64,000 bases of DNA from positions 4,898,001 to 4,962,000 of the forward strand of contig CM059625.1 of NCBI GenBank assembly GCA_030435675.1, in the 5' to 3' direction. The stretch is from Steinernema hermaphroditum. Taxonomy: Eukaryota; Nematoda; Chromadorea; Rhabditida; Steinernematidae. Positions 24,401 through 37,900 of this stretch are shown here, one piece after another. Under the pieces are notes generated by a model. That model searched no databases. It saw only the letters and a list, made by a program, of their open reading frames with translations, and was not told where the DNA came from. The translations under genes were made by a program, and so were the position numbers. How positions within the stretch are numbered: position 1 is the stretch's first letter; every line of letters begins with the position of its first letter.

Positions 24401-27154
24401 TCGATATTTGTGCGCCAAGTGTTCCGAACGGAATCGATTTTGAGGCGTCGCGAAGGTTGCCGGACCGATTGGAACCGGCCATGATTCCGGTGGCCGATGG
24501 GAAGAAGACACCGATGAGGATCATGAAGGACGTCGTGGCGTCCGCGTAGATATAGTAGCCTTTGCTGGTGTTCCGGAACGCCTTCGCTTTCTCGTTGCGG
24601 TCTTTCGTCAGAATTTCTCCCTCACGCACATGCTTGGGCCAGAGGTTGTGCCAGAACTGTCCGCTGGAGATGCCGGGAATTGCCGGTTCCAGACGGATGG
24701 CCGGCCTTTTGCTCTGTTTGAAGTTCATGATTTTGCTGTGCCTGTTGAAGTAGGGATCACAGCCTCCTTCGTTCAGGGCTGACGAGTTGTCGGGGCAGAA
24801 CAGAGGCCTCAAGCCGGCGGCGGTGCAATTCGGCGTTTGGCCAAAGTCCTGTGTGAACGACACGAGATCGACGGGACGGTCTCCGACCATACAGTATCTT
24901 AAAACAGAAGCGGTCACCTCATGTTGCTGGCGCACCTTTCAGGACATCTAACAAAATTGTGCGAAACAGATACGTAATTCAAAAGCGACGAAGAGAAAGC
25001 GAGAAAGGAGAGCGAAAGAGATAGTTGAGAGAATTAGGAGATAGAGAAAAGACTCACGAAATATTATCCGATCCGTTAAATTTGAGAAAAGTGCCGATGA
25101 AAGTACAGAATATGCAGGCAACGACCACCAATACGGCAGGAAGTGCGAACTTGTTCACCACTCGAACACCGGCCAAAACAATGCAGCCTAGCAGTATTAA
25201 CAAAACGGTACCGTAGACGCGGAAGTTGTGATACATGTCCTCAAATATCCGCCCTTGTGGATACAGGTAGAGCTGGAAAAACCCGCAACACCGTAACTTC
25301 ACGCGCGTTCCGAAGCGAACTTACGAGGAAGATTTCCACAGCACCTGTAATGTACATCGACGCAGCTATTGTGGTTCCTAGGTAGAAGAGGATGCCGACG
25401 GCGCCACCGAGCTCGGGACCCAGGTTCCGCGAGATCATGTAGTATGGCCCGCCGGCCGGTACGACCCCGTTCGTGGCGATGGCAGACAGGGAAATAGAAG
25501 TCAAGAAGGTCTGCAGTGGAGTGATGCATGCGGTAGGTAACTCTTTTGGACGTCAACTTACCACCGAGCAGCATGTTAAGACAACGAAGAAGGACTGGAA
25601 GATTCCAGCGGTGCCGACGATCCAAGTAAGACGAATGAAAAAGAGAACTCCGAAAATGTTTTGAAGACAGGGAAGGTAGACGCCCATGATCGTACCCATT
25701 TGTGCGGCCTGTTGATGTCCGGTTACTCTGTCTCTTTATGCTTCACCCCCTCCTACCTTCTTAGTTGGTTTTGCTGTTTCCGGGTCATCCTCGGCATTCG
25801 GCAGAACGGCATTGTACAACGAAAGAGATCTGAGCATTTGGCCGATTTTTTGGCCCTGTGTGTTGTACTCATCCTAAAAAGGGTTGGCCTCAACTATCGT
25901 AATCTAGATTACAGCTCCATTAGCGGCTTGATTGGGAACGGCGCCCTAATCCCACCACCAAGAGGTCATCGTGCCACCGTTGAGGGCATGCTTTCTTTTT
26001 ATGGGATGGGCGCCGACCGCCCGCAGTCGTTAATGGGGCAATCAGAAGCAACAATTACGTATGTATGCAAATTAATAGCTAATCACCCACTTCGTACAGC
26101 GCCAGCGTCTCCTCCTTCTTGTGCAGCGGTATCCGTTCGTTTTTCTCTACATCGTTATTTCCATCTGGAAAAGTTTAATTGAAGTAAACAAGCGCTTAAA
26201 TTTAATCGTGTCCCCTTCCGCTCGGCCTCATTCCCAATTCCGGGTTGCGCATTTTATGCGCGGATCACATACGCATGATCGAGTGAGCCTAATAAATAAA
26301 CCAGAAGGGGCCCACTCAAAACAGATAAATGTTTTCCTTCACTTTTTTTTTGTTCCGATTCCACGCTCGATCGAGCATCGCGTGGTTCGCAGGAAACGGT
26401 TCCCTCGTATCAATCACAATTTATGTCTGCCTCTACGCCCGTTGATGTTTTCATTAATTATTCAAGAGTGTGTCGATGAGGGATGAAGTGTTCTTATCAC
26501 TTTTTTTGGCGTTCAAACAATCCCCATTGAGCACTCAGCTCCTCATCGGTCAAAAGAAGATGCTGAAGAAGAGGAACGTTCTTTTCGATGTCCTCCTCAA
26601 TTGTCTCGACGTGCCGAAGAAGGAGCCTCCGTCGTCGGGCTGTTGGCCAACCGCGACGCTCGGACAATTACGGCGAACGAAGCAGCAAAAAGTGAAACGG
26701 CGCGCGAGTCCACAGAAGGAGTTCGGTGCGCAATAAAACGGCCCAAGACCCCTTCTTTGCACATCTTCTTCAGCACCTTAAGAGCTTTTCAAAGGGCCTC
26801 AGGCGCAAAGCCGGCCGACAGAGTGCGGCATCCGCGAAAATCTAACATCGTTTCAAATTGGCTGAAGCTTTCGAAATTAAATTGATTTCAAATTGACGAA
26901 AGAGGACTGCTATTGGGGCCCGACTTTAAAAAGGACTTGTCAGAAAAAGGCTCAGAGAAGGGAAAATATTCGCCGAAAGACAGAAGGAACAATCGAAAGG
27001 TACAACACCACGGCATGATCGGTTAAAAGAGGTTCAGAACGTGGTTCCGCGAAGTGGTTCACTTACCGAGCAACGGAGCGCTTAGTGCCGGCGGTTCGCT
27101 GATGACCGACGACACCTTAAATCTGGTGGATGCCGTCTGGTTCGTCGAGGACAT
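21493..27154 (-). CDS. kcc: K-Cl cotransporter (KCC, SLC12 family)
   Basis: Fifteen exons, all in phase: 27067..27154, 26091..26164, 25757..25873, 25562..25708, 25325..25510, 25058..25272, 24389..24897, 23866..23993, 23589..23812, 23015..23537, 22862..22957, 22367..22765, 22052..22321, 21798..22005 and 21493..21584. The product is 1,091 residues, normal for a KCC. KCC signatures: [40 protein letters not shown], a long glycosylatable loop after helix 5, [45 protein letters not shown], and a C-terminus ending [21 protein letters not shown]. It couples K+ and Cl- export across the plasma membrane, setting cell volume and neuronal chloride. Residues 11-14 (RFKV) match the RFx[V/I] docking motif for SPAK/OSR1 kinases (GCK-3 in worms), so kinase control is likely. 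Intron 1 is 902 nt; intron 7 is 395 nt. Confidence 0.95.
26530..26700 (-). other. coding-like open frame inside KCC intron 1
   Basis: On the minus strand a frame reads through [19 protein letters not shown] and [17 protein letters not shown] before a stop near 26510. Composition is protein-like, but I found no acceptor or donor placing it in the KCC transcript. It may be an alternative terminal exon, a remnant of another gene, or chance. Confidence 0.3.
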
Positions 27155-29643
27155 GGCCCCTTAGAGGTTGGGAATAATTGTTTCAGAAGGTGCCGATCCG
27201 GTTCGAGCTTGTTCGAACGTCGGCACAACACCTATGTCTACGAGTAATATCGTTTATGAGAACATAAATGGAAGAAGGTACACGTGAGGGTGTTAGATGA
27301 AAAAAAAAGGACAGAGACACATAACCGTCCAGACTAGGGGACGGCGCGAACTCGTTTGTTCCTCGCGTGGCCTCGTGTGCCGCACCGCCGCCACCAACAA
27401 AGATCTCCTTGCCCGCTGCGGTGGCTCGCTTGGCTAGCTCCCGCCGACTTGGTTTAGCCTCGCTTGCGTCCCACCTCTGCGACTGCTAGTTTTGACACTC
27501 ACTACTCTGCGGATGATGCAGTTATGCTTCGGGTTGTTGGTGGTGACGACACGGCCGACGACAACAACAGGAAGAAGACAAAATAGTAAATTAGCGCCCC
27601 TGAGGTGACGATGATGAAGTCGAACTCGTCGTCGTGTTTGTGGGCCGCCCGCAGAGCGGAAGCCGGCTTCGGAACGAAGAAGCGGCTGCTGCTCCTCCTG
27701 CTGCAGAAGCAGAAGTCGGCCCAAGACGCCCGCAAGTGTTAGCCCCAGCTTATGACTCGAGCACCGCCACCCGCCGGCTCATGAACCACACCGAACTGAT
27801 TATTGAGCCTTCATCACAGCCGCCGCTGCAGCTAGTTGAGGCCCGTCGACGCCGCTGCGAACGCGCTCGTGTAGGAGATTAGTTTGGGTGAAGCGAGACG
27901 CGCGTGTGCGCCCATCGGGCTCGGGCCGCAAAAGCACGCGGTGCCAATTAATTTCGTGTCCTGCAAGCATCTAAACAAGATCAAATCAGATCACATCGCA
28001 CTCATCGGGCGGAGTTTCGCGTACTCGAACTCCGCCCCGTCTCGTGCTGCCACCTTTCCACAAACGGCCGCCGCACATATGACAGTCCGAGTACCTTTGA
28101 AAGAGGCTGGACACCGTGATACCGTAAACAGATAGGTCGACGAGGATCCAGATTTCGAAAAGCGATAAAACATTTGAATAGCGAGCAGCGGCTCGTGCGG
28201 CAGGACATTAGAGGACCCTTTGCAGCACCACTGTTTCACGTTATCACAAAGAAACCGTTGCCTCCGTTGCGTCATGTGTCACCCTTTGAAGTTTTATCTT
28301 TCAATTGGTCGCTCTTTCGGTGATGGTCTCTGCGTTCGAATGAGGCGTGAGAGAACCATTAAAAAATGATGGCTAATGGGACAAGACAATTGCATGATCG
28401 CTATTGACAGCGATCACACGGTCTCCAATACAATCTTGAACCCGATCACCATCAGCTGCACACGACCGGTCACCGATTGATCAGGGAGGAGTTCGCGTAA
28501 CTGCATGCTCCACCACGGCACTCCTCGTTTCGGAGTTAGGCCAACTCATATCGCGCGTCGCATCTCCCTCGCAGGCTGTCAGATCAAATCAGTATAACAA
28601 CGAAATCAGTCACTCGTATCCTCTTTTCGTCTTACTTGCGCGCTGCGCGACAAATTATTTTTTAGTCGGTCTAATCCATATTCTACACGATTTCATCACG
28701 CAGATCATCATTCTCGCGCGCAGTAAGCGACGACGCGCAATCGGCCAAGGCCGGTGCCGTTCGAAGTCAGCAGCTCGGATTCGACATTGCCGAACCTGAG
28801 TGAAGGGCCTCAGGCGGCTATGTTATTTTGTTTTTGTCGACCTTATTGAAGAAATAAAATTGAGAGCCGCTGTTTACCATAGGCGAGCGGCCGCCAGTCT
28901 CCGCCACTCCCGTTGGAGTAGAGATATTATCGCGCGATCATCAAAAGTACAATTAAAAGTTGGGTCGGCTGCGCAAACTCAACAAAACAACGACGGCTAT
29001 CTCTCATCCCCTCCACTTAACTCATCCTCGCGCCGTACGATGCACTAGGGCTTCGGCCGCTCGCGCTTAGAACCACCCCGGCAACGGAGTCGGGTTAATT
29101 AGTGCGTTTCGCACTCACGGAAAAGTCTTTAACAAGACGTAATCAGACCTCACGAGTAATTTTGAACGCGAGCAGCGCGGGGCCGTTTCACACGCCCCGG
29201 TTCAGCTATTTCAGTTTTATTGCTAGATAATATTCGACGCACACATGTTTCCTTCGAAGTAATTTCGTTATTTTCTACTTGAGTCCATTATGCAGAGCAC
29301 ACAGAAGTGAAAAACGCCCAAAACGCACAACAATCTCCTCAGCAATATAGCGCGCGCTCTGGAAGAGAACCCACGGATCGCCGTCAACCGACTTTCAGAT
29401 CCATAACTGCGCGCAATCACCAAATCGAGAGCACTTTGGAAGCGCAATGACTCACTTAATCAAACAAAAAGGCCGTAAAAGTGGATTATTACAAGCAAGT
29501 TTTGGAATGGTACGTCATGGAATTCTCAATTTATGTCGGTATGAACAGATTTAACAGCAATACACCCAAAAGGAAGGCTACTCAGATTCACGGTTTGCGA
29601 AAACGCAGAATAAATTAAGTGACAAACGAACCGGTGCTATCGG
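27155..29643. other. upstream region of KCC
   Basis: About 2.5 kb, more GC-rich between 27300 and 29200. A minus frame at 27502..27735 holds a hydrophobic run (IIVTSGALIYYFVFFLLL) followed by a possible donor and could be an alternative 5' exon; unsupported. No other gene recognised. Confidence 0.35.
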
Positions 29644-31531
29644 CTACAGCAGCAGTTTCGCTAGCTGGTCTGCAGCCTTTACTGGCAAATTCATAGCTGC
29701 ATTCACTGGCTTAAGAGTCGGTTCATGCATAAGCGAGAGTGCCGCCAGACTGAAGTACGAGTGTAAATTATCTGGAACAGCCCAAAAAGTGATGAAATTC
29801 ATTCAATTTTAACTAACCGGGAATGCCGTCTGGCGATTTTTCAAAGCCGCCTAACAGCGTGTTCTGGCATCGTAGCAAGAATGTCCGAAGGCGATCCTGG
29901 TCGACATACGAAAAGCAACCTAATATCTGTAATACGGAAAATTGGACTTGATCAAGGTGGTCTAGTATTCACTGACTTTAAGTGTTGCTCCGATCCAGAA
30001 ACCGTAACAAGAGTCGTCGGGTTTGTGGGCCCTTCCGTGAAAGCCCTCTCCTTGTTTTGCAAGGCACCACTTCTTCAGGCGCTCGATGTCGGATTTCGTA
30101 AGCACTGATCCATCCCATAAACGCCCAAGAAGGGCTAGTGATGCAATGGCGCAATAAGTCGATCCTCCTAAATCAGTAAAGCAGTTAATCATCGTTGAGT
30201 GAAAAACTTTTAAAGTCATTCAAAACTGGATCATTCGCGTACCGTGGCTCTCCAATGTTGGACCTTGTGCAATGCCGCCATCGTAATTAATGCTCTTACG
30301 TATGTAATCGCAAAGTCGTTCGACGTTGATGTAGTTAAGTCCATTCAACATTTTGCAGATAACCACGGCACAGTAAACGAATCTCATGTCGTTTTCGCTT
30401 TCAACACCCCGGCCGTAGAAACTTCCATCCTCTAGTTGACTCAGCTTGACGCCTGTCAGGATTGCTTGAGCGTCCAAACGGGAAAAATCATCGCCAAGTA
30501 TTAGCAAGCAACATAAAGCACTGTAGGTTTGTGCGAGATTAGCGCAATCGTATTTGCACCATCCTTCACCGGCTACAGCGGCGGAAGACATTGAACCACG
30601 AAAACCATAGGCATGTGGAAAGCATCCTAAAATGACAGCTCAGTCTTATTAATAAATATTGTACAAACCAGAACGGGAATCAAGCTGAAGTAGATATATC
30701 CATTCAATGATGGCTTCACGCTGCTGCGGAGTGATGGTCGAATCCAACGCATCAAGGATGTCTAGTCCACCAAGCGTGAATAACAGTAGAGTGATTCTGA
30801 AAAAGTAAAAATTGCAGAAATGCACATTGCAGTAGATATACATGTATGTAATCTGATTTAGAGTGATTCACAGGGCCACTTCATACCCCGCTATATATAA
30901 GATGCGATAAGAAACGCCTTAATAATTACACCGCACATGTCTCAATCCACCGAATTTTCTGATACCCTCTACGTACTCCTTCTTTGTACTATTTTCATTG
31001 TCACAAATTGCTTCACGTGCACAACTAAGAATGAATTATGAGGCAGTCTCGGAAATGTCTCAATTAAATGGTCCCCGGAGCTGGGTTGTTTCAAAATCTC
31101 TTTGTGGCGTGTCCCTCACATTCAAATCTGTCATGTTTTCCAATACCATTCCTCCACATAAGTTCGAATAGAGGATGGTGCACTGTCGGCATGTTGAAAG
31201 ACTTGCATACCACAAAGTTCATTCTCGGTGCACTTCCTTAGATCATGTAATTTGATATGACCATTTCCGTCTGAATTATTCAAATAAAACCCGCGGACAA
31301 ACGACTATTTTTGCGACGAATATGACGACTTTGGCATCAGCAGCAGATTCGGATTTCAGAAACGAAACTCATATTCCAAAAATCTTAGATAGCCAGGGGT
31401 CATTTACGACAGGTTGAATATACAGTGTGCACTAACCTGTGAGAATCCAACGACTGATGGTGGTTCGAGAACATTGTCAAATTCCTCTTAAAGAAGAGCT
31501 TGTGGTTGCGAAGTAATAATTCAGTCGACAT
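29644..31531 (-). CDS. PGGT1B: geranylgeranyltransferase type I, beta subunit
   Basis: Six exons, all in phase: 31437..31531, 30669..30796, 30243..30626, 29977..30167, 29818..29926 and 29644..29771; the product is 344 residues. With the shared alpha subunit this enzyme attaches geranylgeranyl to CaaX proteins ending in Leu, such as Rho and Rac. Prenyltransferase repeats include CFPHAYGFRGSMSS, DMRFVYCAVVICKMLNGL, YDGGIAQGPTLESHGGSTYC and the type I-specific KPDDSCYGFWIGATLK. The three zinc ligands are present: D254 and C256 in DDSCY, and H306 in DNLHSYF, each 15 below the human numbering as I recall it. Intron 1 is 640 nt. The start is 213 nt downstream of the mL37 stop on the same strand, a spacing seen in nematode operons. 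Confidence 0.93.
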
Positions 31532-31744
31532 CTTCAGTACTGTAAACAAGCCGTCAATGCACGAGGGTAAACAAAGAAAACAGCACAACAGAGAGCGCGA
31601 TATCTCAAAAACAACGCCGCACTATGTGAATGATACGCTATAACCGCTCGTTCTCGCAACGAAATCAAAGAGAAGGAACGATACAGTCGATTATTTATTC
31701 GTTAACAAGTAAACTCTAAAACAACGCTAACACCAACAACAATC

Positions 31745-33177
31745 CTAACGCCTCAACAGCAGCGACGCAAATTTGTAAAACGTGTCCATGTTCAAGTTCT
31801 TCACCTCTTCCATAGTTTCGTAAAACGGCACAGGCTTATAGAACGGCAAACTCTTCTCCACCCAGGTGACATTTTTGACTGAGCTCGAATCCGATAGGTC
31901 CAAAGTATTCAGTTGGAAGGTAACCAAGTCCAAACGACCATCAACCAGCTGAACACCCTTTGTCACGACAGGTTTCGTCAGGGTTCCATCATCAGACGGT
32001 TTCTGTCGAGAAGCCTGCGCCAACGCTGCTCCAAAGCACGTCATGACGGCGTTTGCCGCGTTTTGTTCACTAAAGAAGTGAATTAGGGGAGGTCATATAG
32101 TGGTAACATACGTGGTCCAAGGGTACTTCTGATCTTGCTCACGTCCCCACATGACCATTTCAACAGTAATTTCCTTCCTGTGTGCGCGTGGAAGAAGAGC
32201 TTGGTCATTGTAAATATGGCTCCTGGACAAGTCAATGAGCTTTCCGATAGGAGCAATGTTCGGCACATCAGATGACCTGAATACGTAATAAAAAACAGAT
32301 ACTATAAGTAATTGCCCACTTCAAATTTTTCACTTCATCCAGAGTTGCCCATGGCATCATTGCTGTATCGGACTGAATAATTAAATGTGGATGACTTCGG
32401 ACAACAAGAGGGTGAGCAGCAAACTGCCCGTGCATTAAAATAGCACTAAGAGGTTCATCCCTGTCACATCTGAAGTCAATACGATTAGTAACAAGTTTTC
32501 CAGTAATAGCATACCTTAAATTGCTGAGATGGCCATTTCGAATAGCCAGTAGAAGCACTTGACGGTAGATGTTGTCGAGTACGATGTTGTTCTTGATCGT
32601 CACAGGAACACCATGCATTCTCGGATGCTTGACCCAGAAAAGTACAGGATCATGGCGCTTGGGAAGCTTCTCTAATGTTGGGTCGTAACGTTCCCCATGC
32701 ATGATGCAATCAGTAACACGCTGTTCAATATCAGACGGGAGCGTAATTTTCTTGAGCTCGGCCGAAAGTGATTCAGGAAAGCCGGTCTTTTTGACAGCGT
32801 TTGTTAGTGCGCAAGCATGGTCGATTCCATCGGAAAACGGCTCTGCGCCCTCAAAGAGGTGGCATTTGTTCTCTTTATACAGAACGTGCTCCTAGAAAAA
32901 TTAGTTTATTTGCATACAGCTTAGGAAGCGGATAGCTAACCTTTTCAGTCGGAACTCGGAAAGCCGGGTGATCAGTCACAAAGTCGCTCTTTGCGTGATT
33001 CGGGAACTCGAACGACTTTCCAGTTGTGTCATACACTGCTGCACCGGCAGCTCGGACGGCTTCTGGAACTTTGAATCCCGGCATTCGGCGCTCATTTCGG
33101 GCAGCAAGAATTTTCTTAAATATCAGCGTGTCTACCTTCCCCCATTGCTTGGCCGGCTTGTATTTACGGAATACCAT
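31745..33177 (-). CDS. MRPL37: mitochondrial large-subunit ribosomal protein mL37 (PDCD9 family)
   Basis: Five exons, all in phase: 32941..33177, 32515..32891, 32320..32469, 32112..32276 and 31745..32069; the product is 417 residues. The N-terminus is basic and free of acidic clusters (MVFRKYKPAKQWGKVDT), as for a mitochondrial import signal. The body matches my memory of mL37/mS30-type proteins (segments KRHDPVLFWVKHPRMHGVP and YRQVLLLAIRNGHLSN). mL37 lies in the mitoribosome large subunit. The family also includes mS30, so the paralogue is less certain than the family. It is the first gene of a possible two-gene operon with GGTase-I beta. Confidence 0.72.
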
Positions 33178-34950
33178 TGAAGCCTAAATGCACACGAGAG
33201 TTAAATATGATAGAATTACCGAGCGAAACGCTGGAATTTCAGAGCAAAACAAGACAGAGTTAAATGTTTGAAAATACACGAAACATAAAAAGGAGCAATT
33301 AATGTAACACGGCGATTGTTTGTAAATTCGATAAATAGCACGCTTAAAAAGAATGGGTATCCCGGTCAACAATCGGAGGAAATGAATAGCGATCATGGTT
33401 CAAGAACCGGCACGAGCGAAACAACTCCGTTTTTGCTTCGATTATTAGCTGTTATCGCGTCTGTCCAGTGCACAGCACTTACATAAAATGTCCTTGTCAC
33501 ATTGGCATCATCAACATCCTCACATTCGTGCGTGGAAATGAGCGAAATGAGTTAAAAATTGCAGAAAACAGAAGAGAAATCAAATTGCACGCTTCATCCA
33601 TCGATCGTGCTGAGACCATTTCCACTAAAATTCGGATAGGGCCTTGTCCGTGTGGATAATATGGATTTTCTTCACACTGTGCTTATCATCTTCCTTCTGT
33701 CGTGGAACGTGCATCGCTAGAAACCACCGCCTCACTTCTGAGGGACTAAACAGCGTGGCTCAGTTCCGCGTACGGTCCACAGTGTTCAGCTCTCAAACCG
33801 TCGTGTGTGGGCGCCCTATCGCACGTTCACTGATCAACAAATCTCTTTTGTGTGTGTAGTATTGTGCGTCTCGTTTCCTCTGCCAGTTTCTTTGGCGGCA
33901 TCGTTCTGCGCCGACTGACCGCTTGTGGATCGCTTTACTTGTGCATTGCAAAAGCGTAGATGTACGTAGATAAGAACGGCACAATACGTCTGCGTTCCAA
34001 ACATATCACCCGCCAGGCGCCAACGGTCTGCGTGAGTACTTTGGCTTTGTCGGTCTCGCCGCCAGGGCCCCGGCATAGATATACACTGCAGATTGACATA
34101 GAAGACGCGCGGAACGCAAAAATTAAGCCAGTTGCGAACGGTCTGACGTTCTTCCGGACCAGCAGAGATTCTAGACTCTCGCCCCGACTGCCTTTCCGAC
34201 CGAAAGCAGCGTTGTTCGCGTTTCGAAGTGTTTTTTGCGCCTTTCGGAGAAGGCAACTTCCCCATTTTTCGTCAAGGGCCGCATCTTAAATCTTCAACAG
34301 TTATATGAACTTTATCGCGATTATGGAGAAGATTGAAAAGGTCACACCTTACGGGTATGAGATTAACCGAGAGATCATATTTCCCTTCTGGTCTGAACTG
34401 TGCGTGGACATACACTCTTTCCGGATCATATCTCTCACAAGAATTTGTCGTAATAGGATGGTCTATCCGGTAACTAAACAGAAGCGATTTGACTCTGATG
34501 AATGCTCGCTTCGAGCTCCTTGAAAATCTTCTTATTTTCCTTGTTTTGTTTGTTTTACACTTTTGTATGCGTTCACTCATCGTTTTTTTTTTCAATTTAG
34601 CTTTGCGTGCCATACTATCTTGTGTTCATGTTAATGTTCTTGTTTACGCGACGTTATTCAGGCTTTTGAGTTTAAATCACGCTTGTTCTTAAATTCCCGC
34701 CTTTCAGAGCTTATGATTCGATAGCGCAGAGATGAGATCATCTCTGCCGTCTATTTTCCGTATGTGAAAAGGAACCATCTCGGCGGCACCAGCAACATTC
34801 TTCTTCCACCAGTCGTGAATCCTGCGTTCGCGCGTATCCGCCGTACCAGCGAAGCCACGCCCTTCGCTTTGGCTCCAACTGTGGAGTGCGAATCATATCG
34901 ATGGGTGTCGATTGCCGTTGACGTTGGACACCGACGACCGTTGATTAGTT
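33178..34950. other. divergent promoter region, mL37 and SLC22
   Basis: The flanking genes point away from each other, so both promoters should lie here. Open frames on both strands (33834..34265, 34272..34613) match nothing I know. The SLC22 5' UTR probably occupies its right end. Confidence 0.4.
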
Positions 34951-37900
34951 ATGGCAAATTCGTTCGACGACAGCGAGAAGCGATGTCTACTTACACCGAG
35001 CTCGCTTATGAGCATCCCAATGAGGGTGAGATCGGCCAACGTAGTTTGTTTATTGCCGACTCACTTGATCAGCGTTTCGTTTCAGAGCGAGAACGACTTA
35101 GACGCTGTCGCGGCTATGCAACAGCAACAAACGATCCCGCTCATCTACAGCGAACCGGCGTTGGCCACAGCGCGGCGGTCAGAGGAGCTTCCGATCGGCA
35201 CTGTTCCGAGCGCGTTCTCTGAGGCAGCCCTACAGTACGTCTATGTCAACGATAGCGGGATCTCTTCGCTGGAAGACAATGACACCAACGCAATCCTCGA
35301 TGTCATCAAGAAGAAAGCGGTGTTCTGGCCGGGACCCACTCCGAAATCGTCGATTTTCCTTAATGACAGTCGCCAGTCAATCGTCACGTCGGCATCTTTC
35401 AATGTGTGAGTTTTTGGATGTTAAGTATTTTTTATCATCCTCTAAACCCCTCGTAAACTCTGTTATGATCTCGGATCCCTAACTTTTCGAACGACGGGTG
35501 TTAACGGACAAAGCTAAGGGTTATGCCGAGAAGTTCGATCTTTTAGATTGGTGAGATTGGAGGGGTGAGAGCTATCTTGGAACAAAGATATGTTGTCTTG
35601 ACCTTAAAGTGCAAAGAAAAAAAAATAGAAGACTTCGCTTTATTACATTAGACTATTTACAATCAAAGTCAGGTGGGCTATTGGGCATGCGAATATCACG
35701 CCAATTGACTGGGCGGCCAATAACTTTCAAACTTTCAGCCGTGCCGGAGGACACAAACAATCGTTCAGCGCCCGCGAAATTCGCGAACAACACATGCAGA
35801 TTCAAAAGAAGTATCGGCCGATCAGGCGCAGGCATTACACAGACCCGGTGGACTTTGAAGGTATGAACAAACGAACGCTACAACATTATAATATCATGTA
35901 TCCACTTTAGGCATTCTTAACATAATAGGCGGGTGTTCATGGTGGCAGATCTGGGTATATTTACTAATCAGTCTTCAACAAATTCCACATGCAATGTTCA
36001 ATCTGAGTGTAGTGTACATGATGTTCCAACCGGATCATTGGTGTGCTGTACCAGGATTCAACTACACTGATCCATACAACTCGACGCTCCTCAACTTAGA
36101 AGACCTCCTCAACACGACTATCGTCTTTCCGACAACGAAGAACAACCAGAGAGGAGGAAAAGATTTCCATGCACAGGTATGCTGGATGCTATTGTATGCG
36201 ACGATACACATATGCGATTTAGTGTCACTACTTTGATCGCGGAGAAGAATTCTATCGTAGCATCCGAAACATGACCTTACCCGAAGCCATTGAAGCTACA
36301 AAAGACTCGAGGGCACCCATTGTGAAATGCACCCGATGGCAGTATACGCAGGACGTGATGGAAAATACCATTGTGACGGAATGGTCCCTTGTTTGTGACG
36401 ACAACTTCAAGCGTGCCCATGCTCACCTCTTCTACGCACTCGGTTATCTGGTCGGATGTCTCTTAGGTGGTTACGCATCGGATCGGTATAACAGCTGTAG
36501 TTGGAACAAAATATTAGTTTTCTTCGGTTTAGATTTGGTCGAAAACCGACAGTCATCGGATTCGGCATTCTATCATCAATGTTCGGTCTTATCCTGCCGT
36601 ACTCCACGTATTTCCCGATGTTTCTCTTCCTTCGATTTTGCGGCGCGGTTTGCAACGAAGCGGCCGATCTCGCGGCGTATGTACTCTGCATGGAAGTCAC
36701 AGGTACCAAGTATCGCGCCATGGTCGGTAGCCTGTTGCAAGCGCCATGGGCTGTTGGATACGCAACACTCGCCCTCATCGCCTACTTTTCGAAAACGTGG
36801 CAGGAAATTCAGGTTGGACAGAGTAGCAAAGCCTTTGACCTCACTTATCTATGGCCCTGTAGATTATCACCGCGGGTCTCCACACCATTGCCGTCTGCCT
36901 TATTTGCGTTTTGCCCGAGAGCCCGCGTTGGCTGATCGTAAACAATCGTGTCGAAGAAGCGGAACGATACATCAGACGCGCTTGCCGTGAACCGCCGTTT
37001 CCGTTCAGTCTATGCAACTTCAACAAATCGTCGCTGCCCTGTGATCTGGAGCTTGTGAAGCACGCAGAACAACGAAAGTGGGTGAAGCAGGACCAGCGTG
37101 CAAGCATCTTTCATCTGTACAAGTCGCCCGAACTCTGCTTCCGAACAGTCGTCGTCAGTTTCGTGTGGATATCCACAGCGCTCGTCTACTATGGGCTCGT
37201 TATTGGTTGGTTATAGATAAATTAGCGTTATTCATTAGTGTATGTTCAGGTTTGTCCGATAACTCTGCTCCCGGACGCGCCCTCTTCAGCGGTAACTTCT
37301 TCGTCAACAACGCGATTGCTGGGGCCATCGAACTGCCAACGTTGTTGTCGTGTGTCTACTTGATGAAGTTTGGTCGAAAAAAGTGAGCTTTACTTCCTCG
37401 TATATCCAAATTGCATGCTCCCCTGACAAAGATGATTAATGAGTCAAACAACTATGCGGCCTGTGCATAAGTAAGCGTGGCTTATTTATCCACTTACAGC
37501 GATGAAAACCGCTTTGCCTAATTGAAAGGTGTTTGTTTCTAACTTGTTTTGCAATCCTATCAGCGACGTCAACAATCGCATTTTTCTCGGTAGTGACACA
37601 CAGCGTGTGAGTCACAGCGCTCGATCGCTTTCCAAACTCTTTGTGCTAATGATCGTTGTGAAATGTTACCCATTTCCACATTTTGCAAAAAAAAAACATA
37701 AATAAACAATCGAAGCAGGAAGGGATGACACTCAATTCTTCAGGTCCCAAATGTTCACATTGCTCGGAGGAACGCTATTTATTGTGGCAGCGATGACGTT
37801 CATGGGAGGCGACGAAGACGACAAACGCCAGACTCAAGTGGTAGGCCGGAAATGCATTCGCCTCGTGTTTAAGACGCTGATTAATTGCAGCCTGCCCTCA

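Noticed and set aside
33834..34613. Two basic minus-strand frames
   Set aside because: They lie in the divergent promoter region of mL37 and SLC22, with no motif or exon structure.
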